This document shows, one piece after another, positions 19,250 through 26,865 of a stretch of DNA of 64,000 bases. The position numbers and the translations under genes are program-made. Source of the DNA: Nocardioides sp. T2.26MG-1. Its GTDB lineage: Bacteria > Actinomycetota > Actinomycetes > Propionibacteriales > Nocardioidaceae. The stretch covers positions 186,001 to 250,000 of the forward strand of contig NZ_CATNLZ010000023.1 of the NCBI RefSeq assembly GCF_950101795.1, read 5' to 3'. Each line of letters opens with the position of its first letter. The first letter of the stretch is position 1. The notes under the pieces are model-generated. The model was not told where the DNA came from. It saw only the letters and a program-made list of their open reading frames with translations, and made no database searches.

Positions 19250-20487
19250 CAGCCGGCCCCGTCGAGCGGGAGTACGCCGCCGTAGGGACGCCCGCAGGTC
19301 CCGTGCCGGCGGTGCTCGGCGAGCTCGTCCGGCAGTGCCTCGAGGGCGCTCGCGACGAAGGCCGCGGTGCCGTCGGGGTGGGCGCAGGCACCGCGGCGCA
19401 CCAGCCCGGCCACCCGGGCCTCGACCGCGGGCGCGGCACGTCCACGCAGCAGCTCGCCGACGTCGCGGGCCGCGGCCGCGGTCCCGAACAGGCACGGGCC
19501 GCACTGGCCGGCCGACTGGGCCGCCAGCCAGCGGGCGACCGCGGTGACCTCCGCGAGTGCGCACACGTCGCGCGGCAGCCGGGCGACCACGCCGGCGTTC
19601 AGCGGCAGTCCGGCGGCGCGCAGCCCGGGCCGGGCCGCGGTGCGGCCGACCACGTCGTGGACCCACCGGCCGTGGTAGCCGCCCAGCAGCACCGGCCCGC
19701 CCTCCCCGGGCACCAGCGCGTCGAGCGGCAGATCGGTCGGCACCTCGACGACACCCCGGGTCCGGGTGTCGCCGAGCAGGGTGAGCAGCGTGGTGCCGGG
19801 CTCCTCGGGGTCGCCGACCGCGGCGTACTCGGCGGGTCCGAGCGAGATCAACAGCGCCACCTGGGCGAACGTCTCGACGTTGCTCGCGAACGTCGGGGCG
19901 CCGTGCAGCCCCGACACCGACGGCAGCGTACGACGGCTCGGTGGCACGGCCGGGCCGCCGTCGAGCCCGCGCAGCACCGCGCGCACCTCGCCCGAGACGA
20001 ACCCGGCGGGCTGGCGGTGCAGGTCGACCCGCCCGGTCACGGGCTCGCGCCGGGTGCGCTCCTCGAGCGCCGCGCGCAGCGACGCGTACGCGGCCTCGTC
20101 GTGGACGGCGATCGTGACGTGGGTGGTGCGCAGCGCCCTGGCCACCGCCAGCGCCCCGTCGAGCACCAGGTGGGGGGTGAGCGTCATCAGGGTCCGGTCC
20201 TTGCGGCTGGCCGGCTCGCTCTCGGAGCCGTTCACCACGACCTGGGTGCGTGGCCCGACGGGGACCGCGGCCAGTTTGGTGGCGACCGGGAACGCGGCGC
20301 CGCCCCGCCCGAGCAGCCGGACGCGTGAGGCGTCGGCGGCCAGCTCGTCGAGCGTGCGGTGGTGCTGGGGTCCGTGGACCCGTCGGTGGGTGGTCAGGTC
20401 GGCGCGGCCGCCGTGGGTGACGCCGCCGAGCAGGCGGGCGGTGCCGAACGCGGTCGGGGACGCCGCCGGCAGTCCGACGGTGGTCAT
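19249..20487 (-). CDS. NuoF-like FMN / 4Fe-4S flavoprotein
   Basis: A 412-residue protein related to the 51-kDa subunit of NADH dehydrogenase (NuoF) and RnfC. Near residue 60, LGRGGAAFP matches the FMN-binding glycine motif; NGSESEPASRKDR and FVSGEVRAVL match the NADH/FMN-site segments. An SLBB-like stretch follows, then a C-terminal [4Fe-4S] domain (AGQCGPCLFG and GACAHPDGTAAF). NuoE and NuoG partners are absent. It could oxidise NAD(P)H and pass electrons to the adjacent ferredoxin or to the haem membrane protein, or run in reverse. Its start overlaps the stop of the membrane gene by 4 bases. Confidence 0.85.
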   Translation of the reverse strand: MTTVGLPAASPTAFGTARLLGGVTHGGRADLTTHRRVHGPQHHRTLDELAADASRVRLLGRGGAAFPVATKLAAVPVGPRTQVVVNGSESEPASRKDRTLMTLTPHLVLDGALAVARALRTTHVTIAVHDEAAYASLRAALEERTRREPVTGRVDLHRQPAGFVSGEVRAVLRGLDGGPAVPPSRRTLPSVSGLHGAPTFASNVETFAQVALLISLGPAEYAAVGDPEEPGTTLLTLLGDTRTRGVVEVPTDLPLDALVPGEGGPVLLGGYHGRWVHDVVGRTAARPGLRAAGLPLNAGVVARLPRDVCALAEVTAVARWLAAQSAGQCGPCLFGTAAAARDVGELLRGRAAPAVEARVAGLVRRGACAHPDGTAAFVASALEALPDELAEHRRHGTCGRPYGGVLPLDGAG

Positions 20488-21089
20488 GCCCGCCGCCCGC
20501 TGGTCGCGAGCTGCTGCCGGGCCGTCGCCAGCGGCGCGGTCACGTGCTGCTCCTCCGAGGTGAGCCGCGCCAGCACCGCGGTGACGACCGCGACCGTGGA
20601 GCCGGCGTACAGCGACCAGGCCCACCAGGTCTGGGTGTCGGTGCCGGACCACAGCCCGTGCGCGATGCTCAACGGCCAGACGGCGTAGGCGAGCGCGTGC
20701 ACCGGTCGCCACCAGCGCACCGCCCGCGGCGAGGAGGCGAGCCGGCCGCGGAGCGCGCCGACCAGGGCCACCACGACCAGGCAGTACGCCGCCAACGTCC
20801 CGAGGCCCACGGCCGTGCCGCGGTAGCCGGCCGTGAACGGCACCAGCGCGCCGGGCACGCTGATCGCCACGTGGCTGTCGACCACCAGCAGCACGGCGTG
20901 GAGGCCGAGCAGGGCCAGCGTTACGACCGCGGCGGAGCGGTGCGCGAGCTGCAGCAGCATCCGCGACTCGCGCTGCTCGAGGCGGCGTCCCGCCGAGGAG
21001 CCGGACGCCCAGGCGCCCAGGCAGATCGCGACCGTCGCTCCGGCCAGGGCGGTGAAGCCCGCTGCGCGGGCCAGGAACCACAACGTCAT
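20484..21089 (-). CDS. ferric reductase-like (MsrQ/cyt b-type) haem membrane protein
   Basis: A 201-residue protein with about six membrane spans resembling the ferric reductase-like transmembrane domain. Four His are placed as two pairs on facing helices (LAHRSAAVV and GLHAVLLV; RPVHALAYAV and SIAHGLWSG), suited to two b-type haems for electron transfer across the membrane. No flavin or NAD domain is fused, so electrons must come from a partner such as the NuoF-like protein or ferredoxin. The gene overlaps its operon neighbours by 4 bases on both sides, indicating tight coupling with apbE. Confidence 0.85.
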   Translation of the reverse strand: MTLWFLARAAGFTALAGATVAICLGAWASGSSAGRRLEQRESRMLLQLAHRSAAVVTLALLGLHAVLLVVDSHVAISVPGALVPFTAGYRGTAVGLGTLAAYCLVVVALVGALRGRLASSPRAVRWWRPVHALAYAVWPLSIAHGLWSGTDTQTWWAWSLYAGSTVAVVTAVLARLTSEEQHVTAPLATARQQLATSGRRA

Positions 21090-22003
21090 GCCGCGCGCAC
21101 CTCCGCGGGCCAGGCGCCGACGAGGCGGACCGCACCGGACCGGTCGACGAGGCGCGCGTCGACGTCGGCGAGCGCGAGCCGCGCGGCCGCGGCCTCGCCC
21201 CAGACCAGGGCGGCGGTGCTCCACGAGTTGGCCTCGAGCGCCGAGGGTGCCCACACGGTTGCGGTCCGGACGGGACCGTCGGCGGGCCGCCCGGTGGCGG
21301 GGTCGACGACGTGGTGCGCCGGCCCGGTCGTCGAGCGCCACCTGCGGACCGTCGTCGAGGAGGTGGCGAGGCCGCCGTGGGTGAGGCCGACCAGCTCGCC
21401 GGGGGCGTCCTCGGACTCCGAGACGCGCACCCGCCAGGGCTGCTCGGCGGCGCCGGCGACCGCGACGTCGCCCCCGATCTCGACGAGCACCGGGCGCCGG
21501 TGCCGGCGGGCCACCCGGCGGGCGGCCTCGTCGGCGGTCCAGGCCTTGGCGGTCGCCCCGAGGTCCAGCCGCAGCCCGCGGGCGACACCGATCCGGCCGA
21601 GGTCGCGGTCGACCACGACCCGGCCCCAGTCGCCGGGTCGGCCGGCCGGCCCGGTGGCCGCGACCCGGCTGCGGACGGCGGCGATGTCGCCGTCGTAGCC
21701 CAGGGCCAGCAGGTGGCCGCCGACCGTCGGGTCGACGGCGCCGTCCGTATGCCGGGCGGCGTCCAGGGCGACCCCGACCAGCGTGAGGGTCAGGGGACCC
21801 ACCGGCAGCAGCCGGGGGGCGGCGTCGTTGACGCGCTCGAGCTCGGAGTCGCGGCGGAACCTGCTCACGGCGAGGTCGACCTCGCCCATGAGCCGGCGGA
21901 CGATCGCGGCGGCGTCGTCGGCGACCGCGTCCGGGACGGCCTCGTCCTGGCCGACCACGACCCGGACCGTGCAGGACCAGTCCCGCCAGGTGCGCGTGGT
22001 CAT
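21086..22003 (-). CDS. apbE: FAD:protein FMN transferase (ApbE)
   Basis: A 305-residue ApbE-family enzyme, which uses FAD to attach FMN covalently through a phosphodiester to Thr/Ser of target redox proteins. Key segments are SRFRRDSEL, VDPTVGGHLLALGYD, LRLDLGATAKAW, VEIGGDVAV and the Mg-binding end region PSALEANSWSTAALVWG. No lipobox or signal peptide is obvious, so it may act on the cytosolic side or be membrane-associated. Its presence implies a flavinylated target, yet no FMN-binding domain with the D-x-x-[ST]-G-A-[ST] motif is encoded in this operon. Confidence 0.9.
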   Translation of the reverse strand: MTTRTWRDWSCTVRVVVGQDEAVPDAVADDAAAIVRRLMGEVDLAVSRFRRDSELERVNDAAPRLLPVGPLTLTLVGVALDAARHTDGAVDPTVGGHLLALGYDGDIAAVRSRVAATGPAGRPGDWGRVVVDRDLGRIGVARGLRLDLGATAKAWTADEAARRVARRHRRPVLVEIGGDVAVAGAAEQPWRVRVSESEDAPGELVGLTHGGLATSSTTVRRWRSTTGPAHHVVDPATGRPADGPVRTATVWAPSALEANSWSTAALVWGEAAAARLALADVDARLVDRSGAVRLVGAWPAEVRAA

Positions 22004-22272
22004 GACGCGCTCGACCCGCCCTGCGCCTGGCCGGCGGGGGCCTGGACCACCCCGGAGCCCGAGCCGGTGCTCTGCCGGGTGCCGGTGCTGCTCGAGCCGC
22101 CGGTCCCGCCGGTGCCGCTGTCGGTGGTGCCGGTGCGGGAGCCGGACGCGAGGTCGGTGGCGTTGGCGGCGACCGCGGCCAGGCCGGCGGTGCCGGCCAC
22201 CGCCGAGACCACGATGCCGGCGGTGGCGTACCGCGCACGACGGAGGAGCTGGCGGCGAGGGCTGTCGGTCAT
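22000..22272 (-). CDS. small membrane-anchored Ser/Thr/Gly-rich protein
   Basis: A 90-residue protein: basic N-terminus (RRQLLRRARY), one hydrophobic segment (residues ~17-37), then a low-complexity tail of Ser, Thr and Gly, predicted to be outside. It opens the redox operon, sits behind a TTTGA direct repeat and overlaps apbE by 4 bases. It occupies the place where an FMN-binding acceptor is usually encoded beside apbE, but has no such domain; the nearest approach to the flavinylation motif is DLASGS, which lacks the acceptor Thr. I do not recognise a named family. It could be an assembly factor or a degenerate acceptor. Confidence 0.75.
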   Translation of the reverse strand: MTDSPRRQLLRRARYATAGIVVSAVAGTAGLAAVAANATDLASGSRTGTTDSGTGGTGGSSSTGTRQSTGSGSGVVQAPAGQAQGGSSAS

Positions 22273-22318
22273 GGCCCCACGGTGTCCCGGGCTTGCTCAG
22301 GCCTGCCGGAACGGGCTC

Positions 22319-22335
22319 TCAAATCGACGTCAAAT
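22319..22335 (-). promoter_or_regulatory. direct-repeat response-regulator site before the redox operon
   Basis: On the minus strand TTTGACGTCGATTTGAG is a direct repeat of TTTGA with an 11-base period, the spacing expected for an OmpR-type dimer. It lies 47 bases before the ATG of the small membrane protein, in the 78-base gap after the kinase gene. A near-identical site lies at 25044-25060. Confidence 0.65.
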
Positions 22336-22350
22336 CCCTCTGTGCAGTGG

Positions 22351-23709
22351 CTAGGGGCGCCCGAGGAGCAGCCGGACGACGGTCCAGCCGTCCTGGCGGT
22401 GCAGCTCGAGGCGACCGCCGCTGGCCTCCGCGCACGACCGTGCGATGTCGAGACCGAGCCCGGTGGAGCCCCGGTCGCTGCGGCCCCGGCGTACGGCGTC
22501 CTCGGGCATCCCGGGCCCGCGGTCGCGGACGTCGAGGCGGACCAGGCCGGGGTCCGGGTCGCCGTGCTGGGTGAGGACCACCTCGATCGGGGTGCCGTCG
22601 GGTGTGTGGGCGACGCAGTTCTCCAGCAGGGCGTCGAGGGCGGCGCGCAGGTCGTCCTCGGCGCAGCGCACCTCGACCGGTCCGGGTGCCGGCCGGGTGG
22701 TCAGCGTGCGGCCCTGGTCCTCGGTGAGCGGGCGCCAGAAGTCGACGCGCTCGCCGACGACCTGGGCGGCGTCCGCGCGCGGCCGGACGCCCTCACGCTC
22801 GGGGCGACGGGCCGCGTGGATCACGGCGGTGAGCGTCCGCTCGAGCTGGTCGAGATGGGCCTCGAGCTCCTCGCTGCGGTCGGACGGCGGCAGCCCCTCG
22901 ACGTCGAGCCGGACGGCGGTCAGCGGCGTGCGCAGGCGGTGGGAGAGGTCCGCCACGGTCTCGCGCTCGGCGGCCAGCAGGTCGTCGATGCGGCCGGCGA
23001 GCCGGTTGAGCGCGTCGGCGACCCGGCGCACCTCGGACGGGCCCTCGTCGGGAGCCCGCGCGGTCAGGTCGCCCTGCCCGAGCCGGTCCGCGGCCTCGGC
23101 CGTGCTGGCGAGGTGCCGCACCAGCCGGCGCGAGACGACCTCCGCGGCGGCGGCGGCCAGCAGCAGCAGTCCGACAGCCGCCGCCACGAGCAGCAGGAGC
23201 CGGTCGCCGAGGAGGGAGCGGATGTCGTCGCGGGAGGCGTAGGCGGCGACCAGGACCGGCCCGTCGCCGGTGCCGGCGCGCACGCTTACCAGCTGGCCAC
23301 CGCCGATCTCGTGGACCTCGGCGTCCGAGACGGGCATCAGCCGGTTGTCGGCGTCACCGTCGCCCTCGCCGGTCTCCGCCTCCCGTGCGCCCTCGGCAGC
23401 GTGCTCGGCGTAGTCGCCGGCCTCGCCGGGGAGCGCCGCCCCGAGTGTGGTGCCGTCCGGCAGCAGCACGGTGACGGGCGTGGCGTCCTCGCGGGCGTTG
23501 ACCCGGTCGACGTACGCCTTGAGGAGATCGGCGTCGGCGGGTCCGGTGCTCACGTAGTCCGCGACGCTGCGCGCGATGTCGGCGGCGCCCTCCCGGCTCT
23601 CCTCGGTCGCGGTGCGCTGCAGCAGGATCACCAGCGGGATCGCGAACAGCACGAGCACGGTCGCGGTGGCGCCGACCGCGAGGGCGAGGATCCGGCCGCG
23701 CAGGCTCAT
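22351..23709 (-). CDS. sensor histidine kinase (HAMP type)
   Basis: A 452-residue kinase: one span at residues ~8-30, an extracytoplasmic sensor of about 135 residues (rich in Glu/Gly/Asp around 95-122), a second span at ~168-190, a HAMP linker, then the H-box ADLSHRLRTPLTAVRLD with phospho-accepting His257. N-box (LLENCVAHTP), G1 (DRGPGMP) and G2 (GSTGLGLDIA) boxes follow. It autophosphorylates and passes phosphate to the regulator, whose gene it overlaps by 4 bases. The sensed signal is unknown; position beside the redox operon suggests a redox or envelope cue. Confidence 0.93.
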   Translation of the reverse strand: MSLRGRILALAVGATATVLVLFAIPLVILLQRTATEESREGAADIARSVADYVSTGPADADLLKAYVDRVNAREDATPVTVLLPDGTTLGAALPGEAGDYAEHAAEGAREAETGEGDGDADNRLMPVSDAEVHEIGGGQLVSVRAGTGDGPVLVAAYASRDDIRSLLGDRLLLLVAAAVGLLLLAAAAAEVVSRRLVRHLASTAEAADRLGQGDLTARAPDEGPSEVRRVADALNRLAGRIDDLLAAERETVADLSHRLRTPLTAVRLDVEGLPPSDRSEELEAHLDQLERTLTAVIHAARRPEREGVRPRADAAQVVGERVDFWRPLTEDQGRTLTTRPAPGPVEVRCAEDDLRAALDALLENCVAHTPDGTPIEVVLTQHGDPDPGLVRLDVRDRGPGMPEDAVRRGRSDRGSTGLGLDIARSCAEASGGRLELHRQDGWTVVRLLLGRP

Positions 23710-24398
23710 CGGTCCGTGCCGGGGTCGACGAGCTTGACGCCGACACCCCGCACGCTGACCAGGTAGCGCGGCTCGGCGGCGGTCTCACCGAGCTTGCGGC
23801 GCAGCCAGGACAGGTGGACGTCGACGGTGCGGTCCGCGCCGCCCCACGGCATCTGCCAGACGTCGGCGAGCAGCTGCCGCTTGGTGACGACCTCGCCGGC
23901 GCGGGAGGCCAGCGCGAACAGCAGGTCGAACTCCTTACGGTTCAAGGTCAGCTCGACCCCGTCCAGCTGTGCGGTGCGGGACACCGGGTCGACGACGAGC
24001 CCGCCGACGACCACCCGCGGGTCCTCCCGCTCCGCCGGGCTCGACCGGCGCAGCACCGCGCGGACCCGCGCCATCACCTGGGCTGCCGAGAACGGCTTGA
24101 TCAGGTAGTCGTCGGCACCCGCGTCGAGGAGCCGGACGATCTCCCGCTCGTCGTCGCGCGCGGTGGCGACGACGACCGGGAGGTCGCTGCTGGCCCGGAT
24201 CAGCGCGAGCACGTCCGCGCCGTCGAGGTCGGGCAGCCCGAGGTCGAGGATGACGGCGTCCGGCCGCTCGGTGCTCACGGCCTTGATCGCCTCCACCGCG
24301 GTCGCCACCGGAACCACCGTGGCGCCCTGCTCGCCGAGGCCCCGGGAGAGCGTGCGACGGATCTCCGGGTCGTCCTCGACCAGCAGGAGGCGCACCAT
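23706..24398 (-). CDS. OmpR/PhoB-family response regulator
   Basis: A 230-residue regulator. The receiver domain (1-115) has the acidic pair ED at 8-9, phospho-acceptor Asp52 (ILDLGLPDLDG), Thr in VATARDD and Lys in LIKPF. The winged-helix domain (~130-228) includes LNRKEFDLLFALA and DRTVDVHLSWLRRKLG. Proteins of this type bind direct repeats with an 11-base period, matching the TTTGA repeats at 22319-22335 and 25044-25060. ATG 24398 is chosen because it begins MVRLLLVEDD. It probably shares a message with the DUF2231 gene 41 bases upstream. Confidence 0.94.
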   Translation of the reverse strand: MVRLLLVEDDPEIRRTLSRGLGEQGATVVPVATAVEAIKAVSTERPDAVILDLGLPDLDGADVLALIRASSDLPVVVATARDDEREIVRLLDAGADDYLIKPFSAAQVMARVRAVLRRSSPAEREDPRVVVGGLVVDPVSRTAQLDGVELTLNRKEFDLLFALASRAGEVVTKRQLLADVWQMPWGGADRTVDVHLSWLRRKLGETAAEPRYLVSVRGVGVKLVDPGTDR

Positions 24399-24439
24399 GC
24401 CGGTCACCGTACTGCGGCCGGACCGCGCATCGTCCAGGC

Positions 24440-24955
24440 TCAGCCGCTCGCCGATCCCGTGTCGGACCAGGCGGCCTTCGCTCCGCTGTGCCCGATCCGC
24501 GCGACCTGGACGCTGGTGCCGACGGCGGCGACGAGCGCGAGGACGCCGACCACGATCGTGAGGGTGCGCATCCGGCTCGCGGTGCCCGCGTCCGAGGTGT
24601 GCGCGGGTGTCGAGACGTCGGTGGCCGCCGTACGACGGCGGTCGACCCACCAGAACGCGACCGAGAGCACGAACAGGGCGATCGTGAACGGCAGCAGCTG
24701 ATCTCCGAGCTCCGCGTGCTTCTCGACCAGGGAGCTCTCGCCGACCTGGTGCTCGAGGTTCTCCCCGCTCGAGGTCGAGAGCGGGGTCAGGATCAGCGCC
24801 ACCAGGCTGAGGGCCATCGGCAGCGGTCCCGCCCAGGCTCGGAGCCGGGGCGACGCGACGACGCCGATCACCAGCAGGGCGGCGAGCGGGACGAGCACGG
24901 CGGTGGCGTGGACGATGAGTGGGTGCAGGGGCAGGCCGAAGATCTCGGACGGCAT
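24440..24955 (-). CDS. DUF2231 family membrane protein
   Basis: A 171-residue protein with four predicted membrane spans. The opening IFGLPLHPLIVHATAVLVPL is the DUF2231 signature, with two conserved His on the first helix that could ligate haem or metal; a further His lies near SSLVEKHAELGD. DUF2231 proteins are often found beside cytochromes or redox proteins and their function is unknown. A good AGAGAGGAAGA ribosome-binding site precedes the ATG. It is preceded by the TTTGA direct repeat and is probably the first gene of the DUF2231-regulator-kinase message. Confidence 0.85.
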   Translation of the reverse strand: MPSEIFGLPLHPLIVHATAVLVPLAALLVIGVVASPRLRAWAGPLPMALSLVALILTPLSTSSGENLEHQVGESSLVEKHAELGDQLLPFTIALFVLSVAFWWVDRRRTAATDVSTPAHTSDAGTASRMRTLTIVVGVLALVAAVGTSVQVARIGHSGAKAAWSDTGSASG

Positions 24956-25043
24956 CGGGTTCTTCCTCTCTCGCGATCGACGGGGTGCCGACCGGCCTGA
25001 CCGACGATCGCGGTGCCGGTCTCAGCCGAGCCCCAATGCCCCC

Positions 25044-25060
25044 TCAAATCCAGATCAAAA
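25044..25060 (-). promoter_or_regulatory. direct-repeat response-regulator site before the DUF2231 gene
   Basis: On the minus strand the site (bases 25059 to 25043) reads TTTGATCTGGATTTGAG, a TTTGA direct repeat with an 11-base period. It shares 14 of 17 bases with the copy at 22319-22335 and lies about 90 bases before the DUF2231 ATG. Confidence 0.65.
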
Positions 25061-25169
25061 AGTCCCGCCGCGACCAGGATCTTCCGGCCGCCCCTCAGTC
25101 CGGCCGGGTGTGCCGCCGTACCCGTCAAGGTCGAGTGAACAAGTCGACACATCTGACACACTTGACCCC

Positions 25170-25628
25170 ATGCGAGTCTCCGCGAAGTCCGACTACGCCC
25201 TGCGTGCGCTGATCGAGATGGCCTCGCGCGTGGACGGTCGCGCCGTGAGCGCCGAGGAGCTCGGCCGGCTCCAGGAGATCCCGCACGGCTTCCTCCAGGC
25301 GATCCTCGCGGACCTGCGACGCGCCGGCATCGTGATGTCCCAGCGCGGCCAGTCCGGGGGGTGGCGGATGGGCCGCCCCGCGGCGGACGTGTCGGTCGCC
25401 GACGTCATCCGTGCCGTCGACGGGCCGCTGGTGTCGGTCTACGGGCTGCGGCCCGAGGCGGTCAGCTACAACGAGACCGCGGACGTGCTGCAGCACGTCT
25501 GGATCGCCGCGCGTCACTCGCTGCGCGACGTCTTCGAGCAGGTGTCGATCCAGCAGCTCGCCGACGGCGCGCTCCCCGACGCGGTCACCTCGCGCACCGC
25601 CGACGAGGACGCCTGGCAGCCGCACTGA
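25170..25628 (+). CDS. Rrf2-family transcriptional regulator
   Basis: A 152-residue winged-helix regulator. MRVSAKSDYALRALIEMA is the usual Rrf2 opening, and the wing motif RGQSGGWRMGRPAADVSVADVIRAV is clear. There is no cysteine in the protein, so it cannot bind the Fe-S cluster that IscR and NsrR use through three cysteines; the effector is therefore something else. ATG 25170 has no ribosome-binding site, so it may be leaderless. The upstream CACATCTGACACACTTGACC region carries short repeats that could be an autoregulatory site. It converges on the sulfotransferase-like gene. Confidence 0.9.
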   Translation: MRVSAKSDYALRALIEMASRVDGRAVSAEELGRLQEIPHGFLQAILADLRRAGIVMSQRGQSGGWRMGRPAADVSVADVIRAVDGPLVSVYGLRPEAVSYNETADVLQHVWIAARHSLRDVFEQVSIQQLADGALPDAVTSRTADEDAWQPH

Positions 25629-25629
25629 C

Positions 25630-25650
25630 GGAGCGCGCTAGCGCGCCTCC
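25630..25650. terminator. hairpin between convergent genes
   Basis: GCGCGC-TA-GCGCGC (25633-25646), extended by GGA/TCC with one bulged base, spans the stop codon of the sulfotransferase-like gene and lies 2 bases after the Rrf2 stop. Likely bidirectional. Confidence 0.55.
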
Positions 25651-26759
25651 GCCGCCAGTCGCCGCTTGAGCTTCTTGCGCTTCCGCGCCAGCTTGGCGTT
25701 GCGCAGCTCGAGCGCCTGGTTGTGCTCGCGCAACCGGGCGACCTCGACCAGCGCGTCGGCGAGCGCCCCGGTGGCGGTCGCGAGCCGCTCCTCGGCGGGG
25801 ACGTCGTCGGGCGGCACCATGCCCGCCTGGGGCGCGGCCGGCAGCAACCCCATGGTGTCGCCGTGCACGTCGTACCCGCCATCGGCCAGCTGCTTGCGCC
25901 AGCGCTCGCCCACCTCGAGCAGGTCGTCGTAGAGGTCTGGCGGCAGCGCCGGCCGTGCGCCGTCCTCCGTCGTGCCCTCGGCGAGGTGGCGCCCGACGAC
26001 CGTGCGGTGCGTCCGGCGCGACAACCGGCCGTCGACCGCCCGGTTGACCGACCGCAGGACCGCCAGGCCGGCGGCGCCGGGGGCGGCCGGCTCGGTCCGC
26101 ATGGTGTCGGAGAGCGGGAGCGCCGCGGCGTCGAAGCCCACGATCTCGCCGACCGCGCCCCAGACGGCCTGGTGCGGGTCCTGGTCCGGGACGACGACCA
26201 CGTGGATGCGGTGCGGCTTGCGGACGGCCCCGCTCCAGCGCTCGAGGACGTCGCCGAGATCCTGGCCCGCCCAGAAGCGCTGGGCCTGCTCGTGCTCGCG
26301 CGCCGGGTCCATGACCCGTTTGCGGTAGCGGGCGAACGAGGCGGACCGGCCGGCCTCCACGGCGCCGGTCCAGGCGCTCAGGAGCTGGCTACCGAGGTCG
26401 CGCGCGGTCACCACGAGGTGGACCTCGAAGCCGGCGAGGCCGTCGAGGAGCAGGTCGATCTGGCCGGGGGTGCAGGGAGCGAGCAGCTCCTGGCTGAACA
26501 CCACGTCGTGGCGGCCCCGGTGGGCGCGGCGGCAGATCCCCGCCCACGCGCCCTCCACCTCGCGGCGCTGGTAGCCCCACGCCTTGTGGTCGCGGCGGAT
26601 CTCGGCGGCGGCCCGGAACATCTCGTCGGGCGAGACCGCCGGTTGCCGCACGCCCAGCGCGTCCAGCGCCTCGGCGTGCTCGGCGAAGGCGGAGTCGAGG
26701 AAGGCGCCCCCGGTGCGGGGCAGACCGATGTGCAGGTAGGCCTTGCGCTTGCGTGCCAT
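25638..26759 (-). CDS. sulfotransferase-like P-loop protein
   Basis: A 373-residue protein. The opening KAYLHIGLPRTGGAFLDSAF resembles the 5'-phosphosulfate-binding loop of bacterial sulfotransferase-family proteins that bind PAPS, and VVTARDLGSQLLSAW fits the 3'-phosphate site. The last ~50 residues are a basic coiled coil (RLREHNQALELRNAKLARKRKK). Relatives in actinobacteria are common and uncharacterised; they may sulfate glycans or lipids. The start ATG 26759 directly precedes the P-loop. No pathway genes adjoin it. Confidence 0.75.
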   Translation of the reverse strand: MARKRKAYLHIGLPRTGGAFLDSAFAEHAEALDALGVRQPAVSPDEMFRAAAEIRRDHKAWGYQRREVEGAWAGICRRAHRGRHDVVFSQELLAPCTPGQIDLLLDGLAGFEVHLVVTARDLGSQLLSAWTGAVEAGRSASFARYRKRVMDPAREHEQAQRFWAGQDLGDVLERWSGAVRKPHRIHVVVVPDQDPHQAVWGAVGEIVGFDAAALPLSDTMRTEPAAPGAAGLAVLRSVNRAVDGRLSRRTHRTVVGRHLAEGTTEDGARPALPPDLYDDLLEVGERWRKQLADGGYDVHGDTMGLLPAAPQAGMVPPDDVPAEERLATATGALADALVEVARLREHNQALELRNAKLARKRKKLKRRLAAEAR

Positions 26760-26829
26760 ACCGGCACCGTGACAGCCCCGGTCGGCCGGCCGGTGAACGC
26801 GCGGTGACCGCTCAGCGCCGCCGCCACTC

Positions 26830-26843
26830 TAGAACGTGTTGCA
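26830..26843 (+). promoter_or_regulatory. KstR-like operator
   Basis: TAGAACGTGTTGCA matches TNNAACNNGTTNNA, the consensus of KstR, the TetR-family repressor of steroid catabolism in actinobacteria, at all eight fixed positions. It lies just upstream of the -10 element TAGGAT (26854-26859), which is six bases before the GTG start of the SnoaL-like gene, so binding would block transcription. Confidence 0.55.
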
Positions 26844-26865
26844 GTTTCCAGCCTAGGATGCCCGC

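Noticed and set aside
22000-22272. FMN-acceptor protein for ApbE
   Set aside because: The 90-residue protein has no FMN-binding domain and the near-motif DLASGS lacks the acceptor Thr/Ser position.
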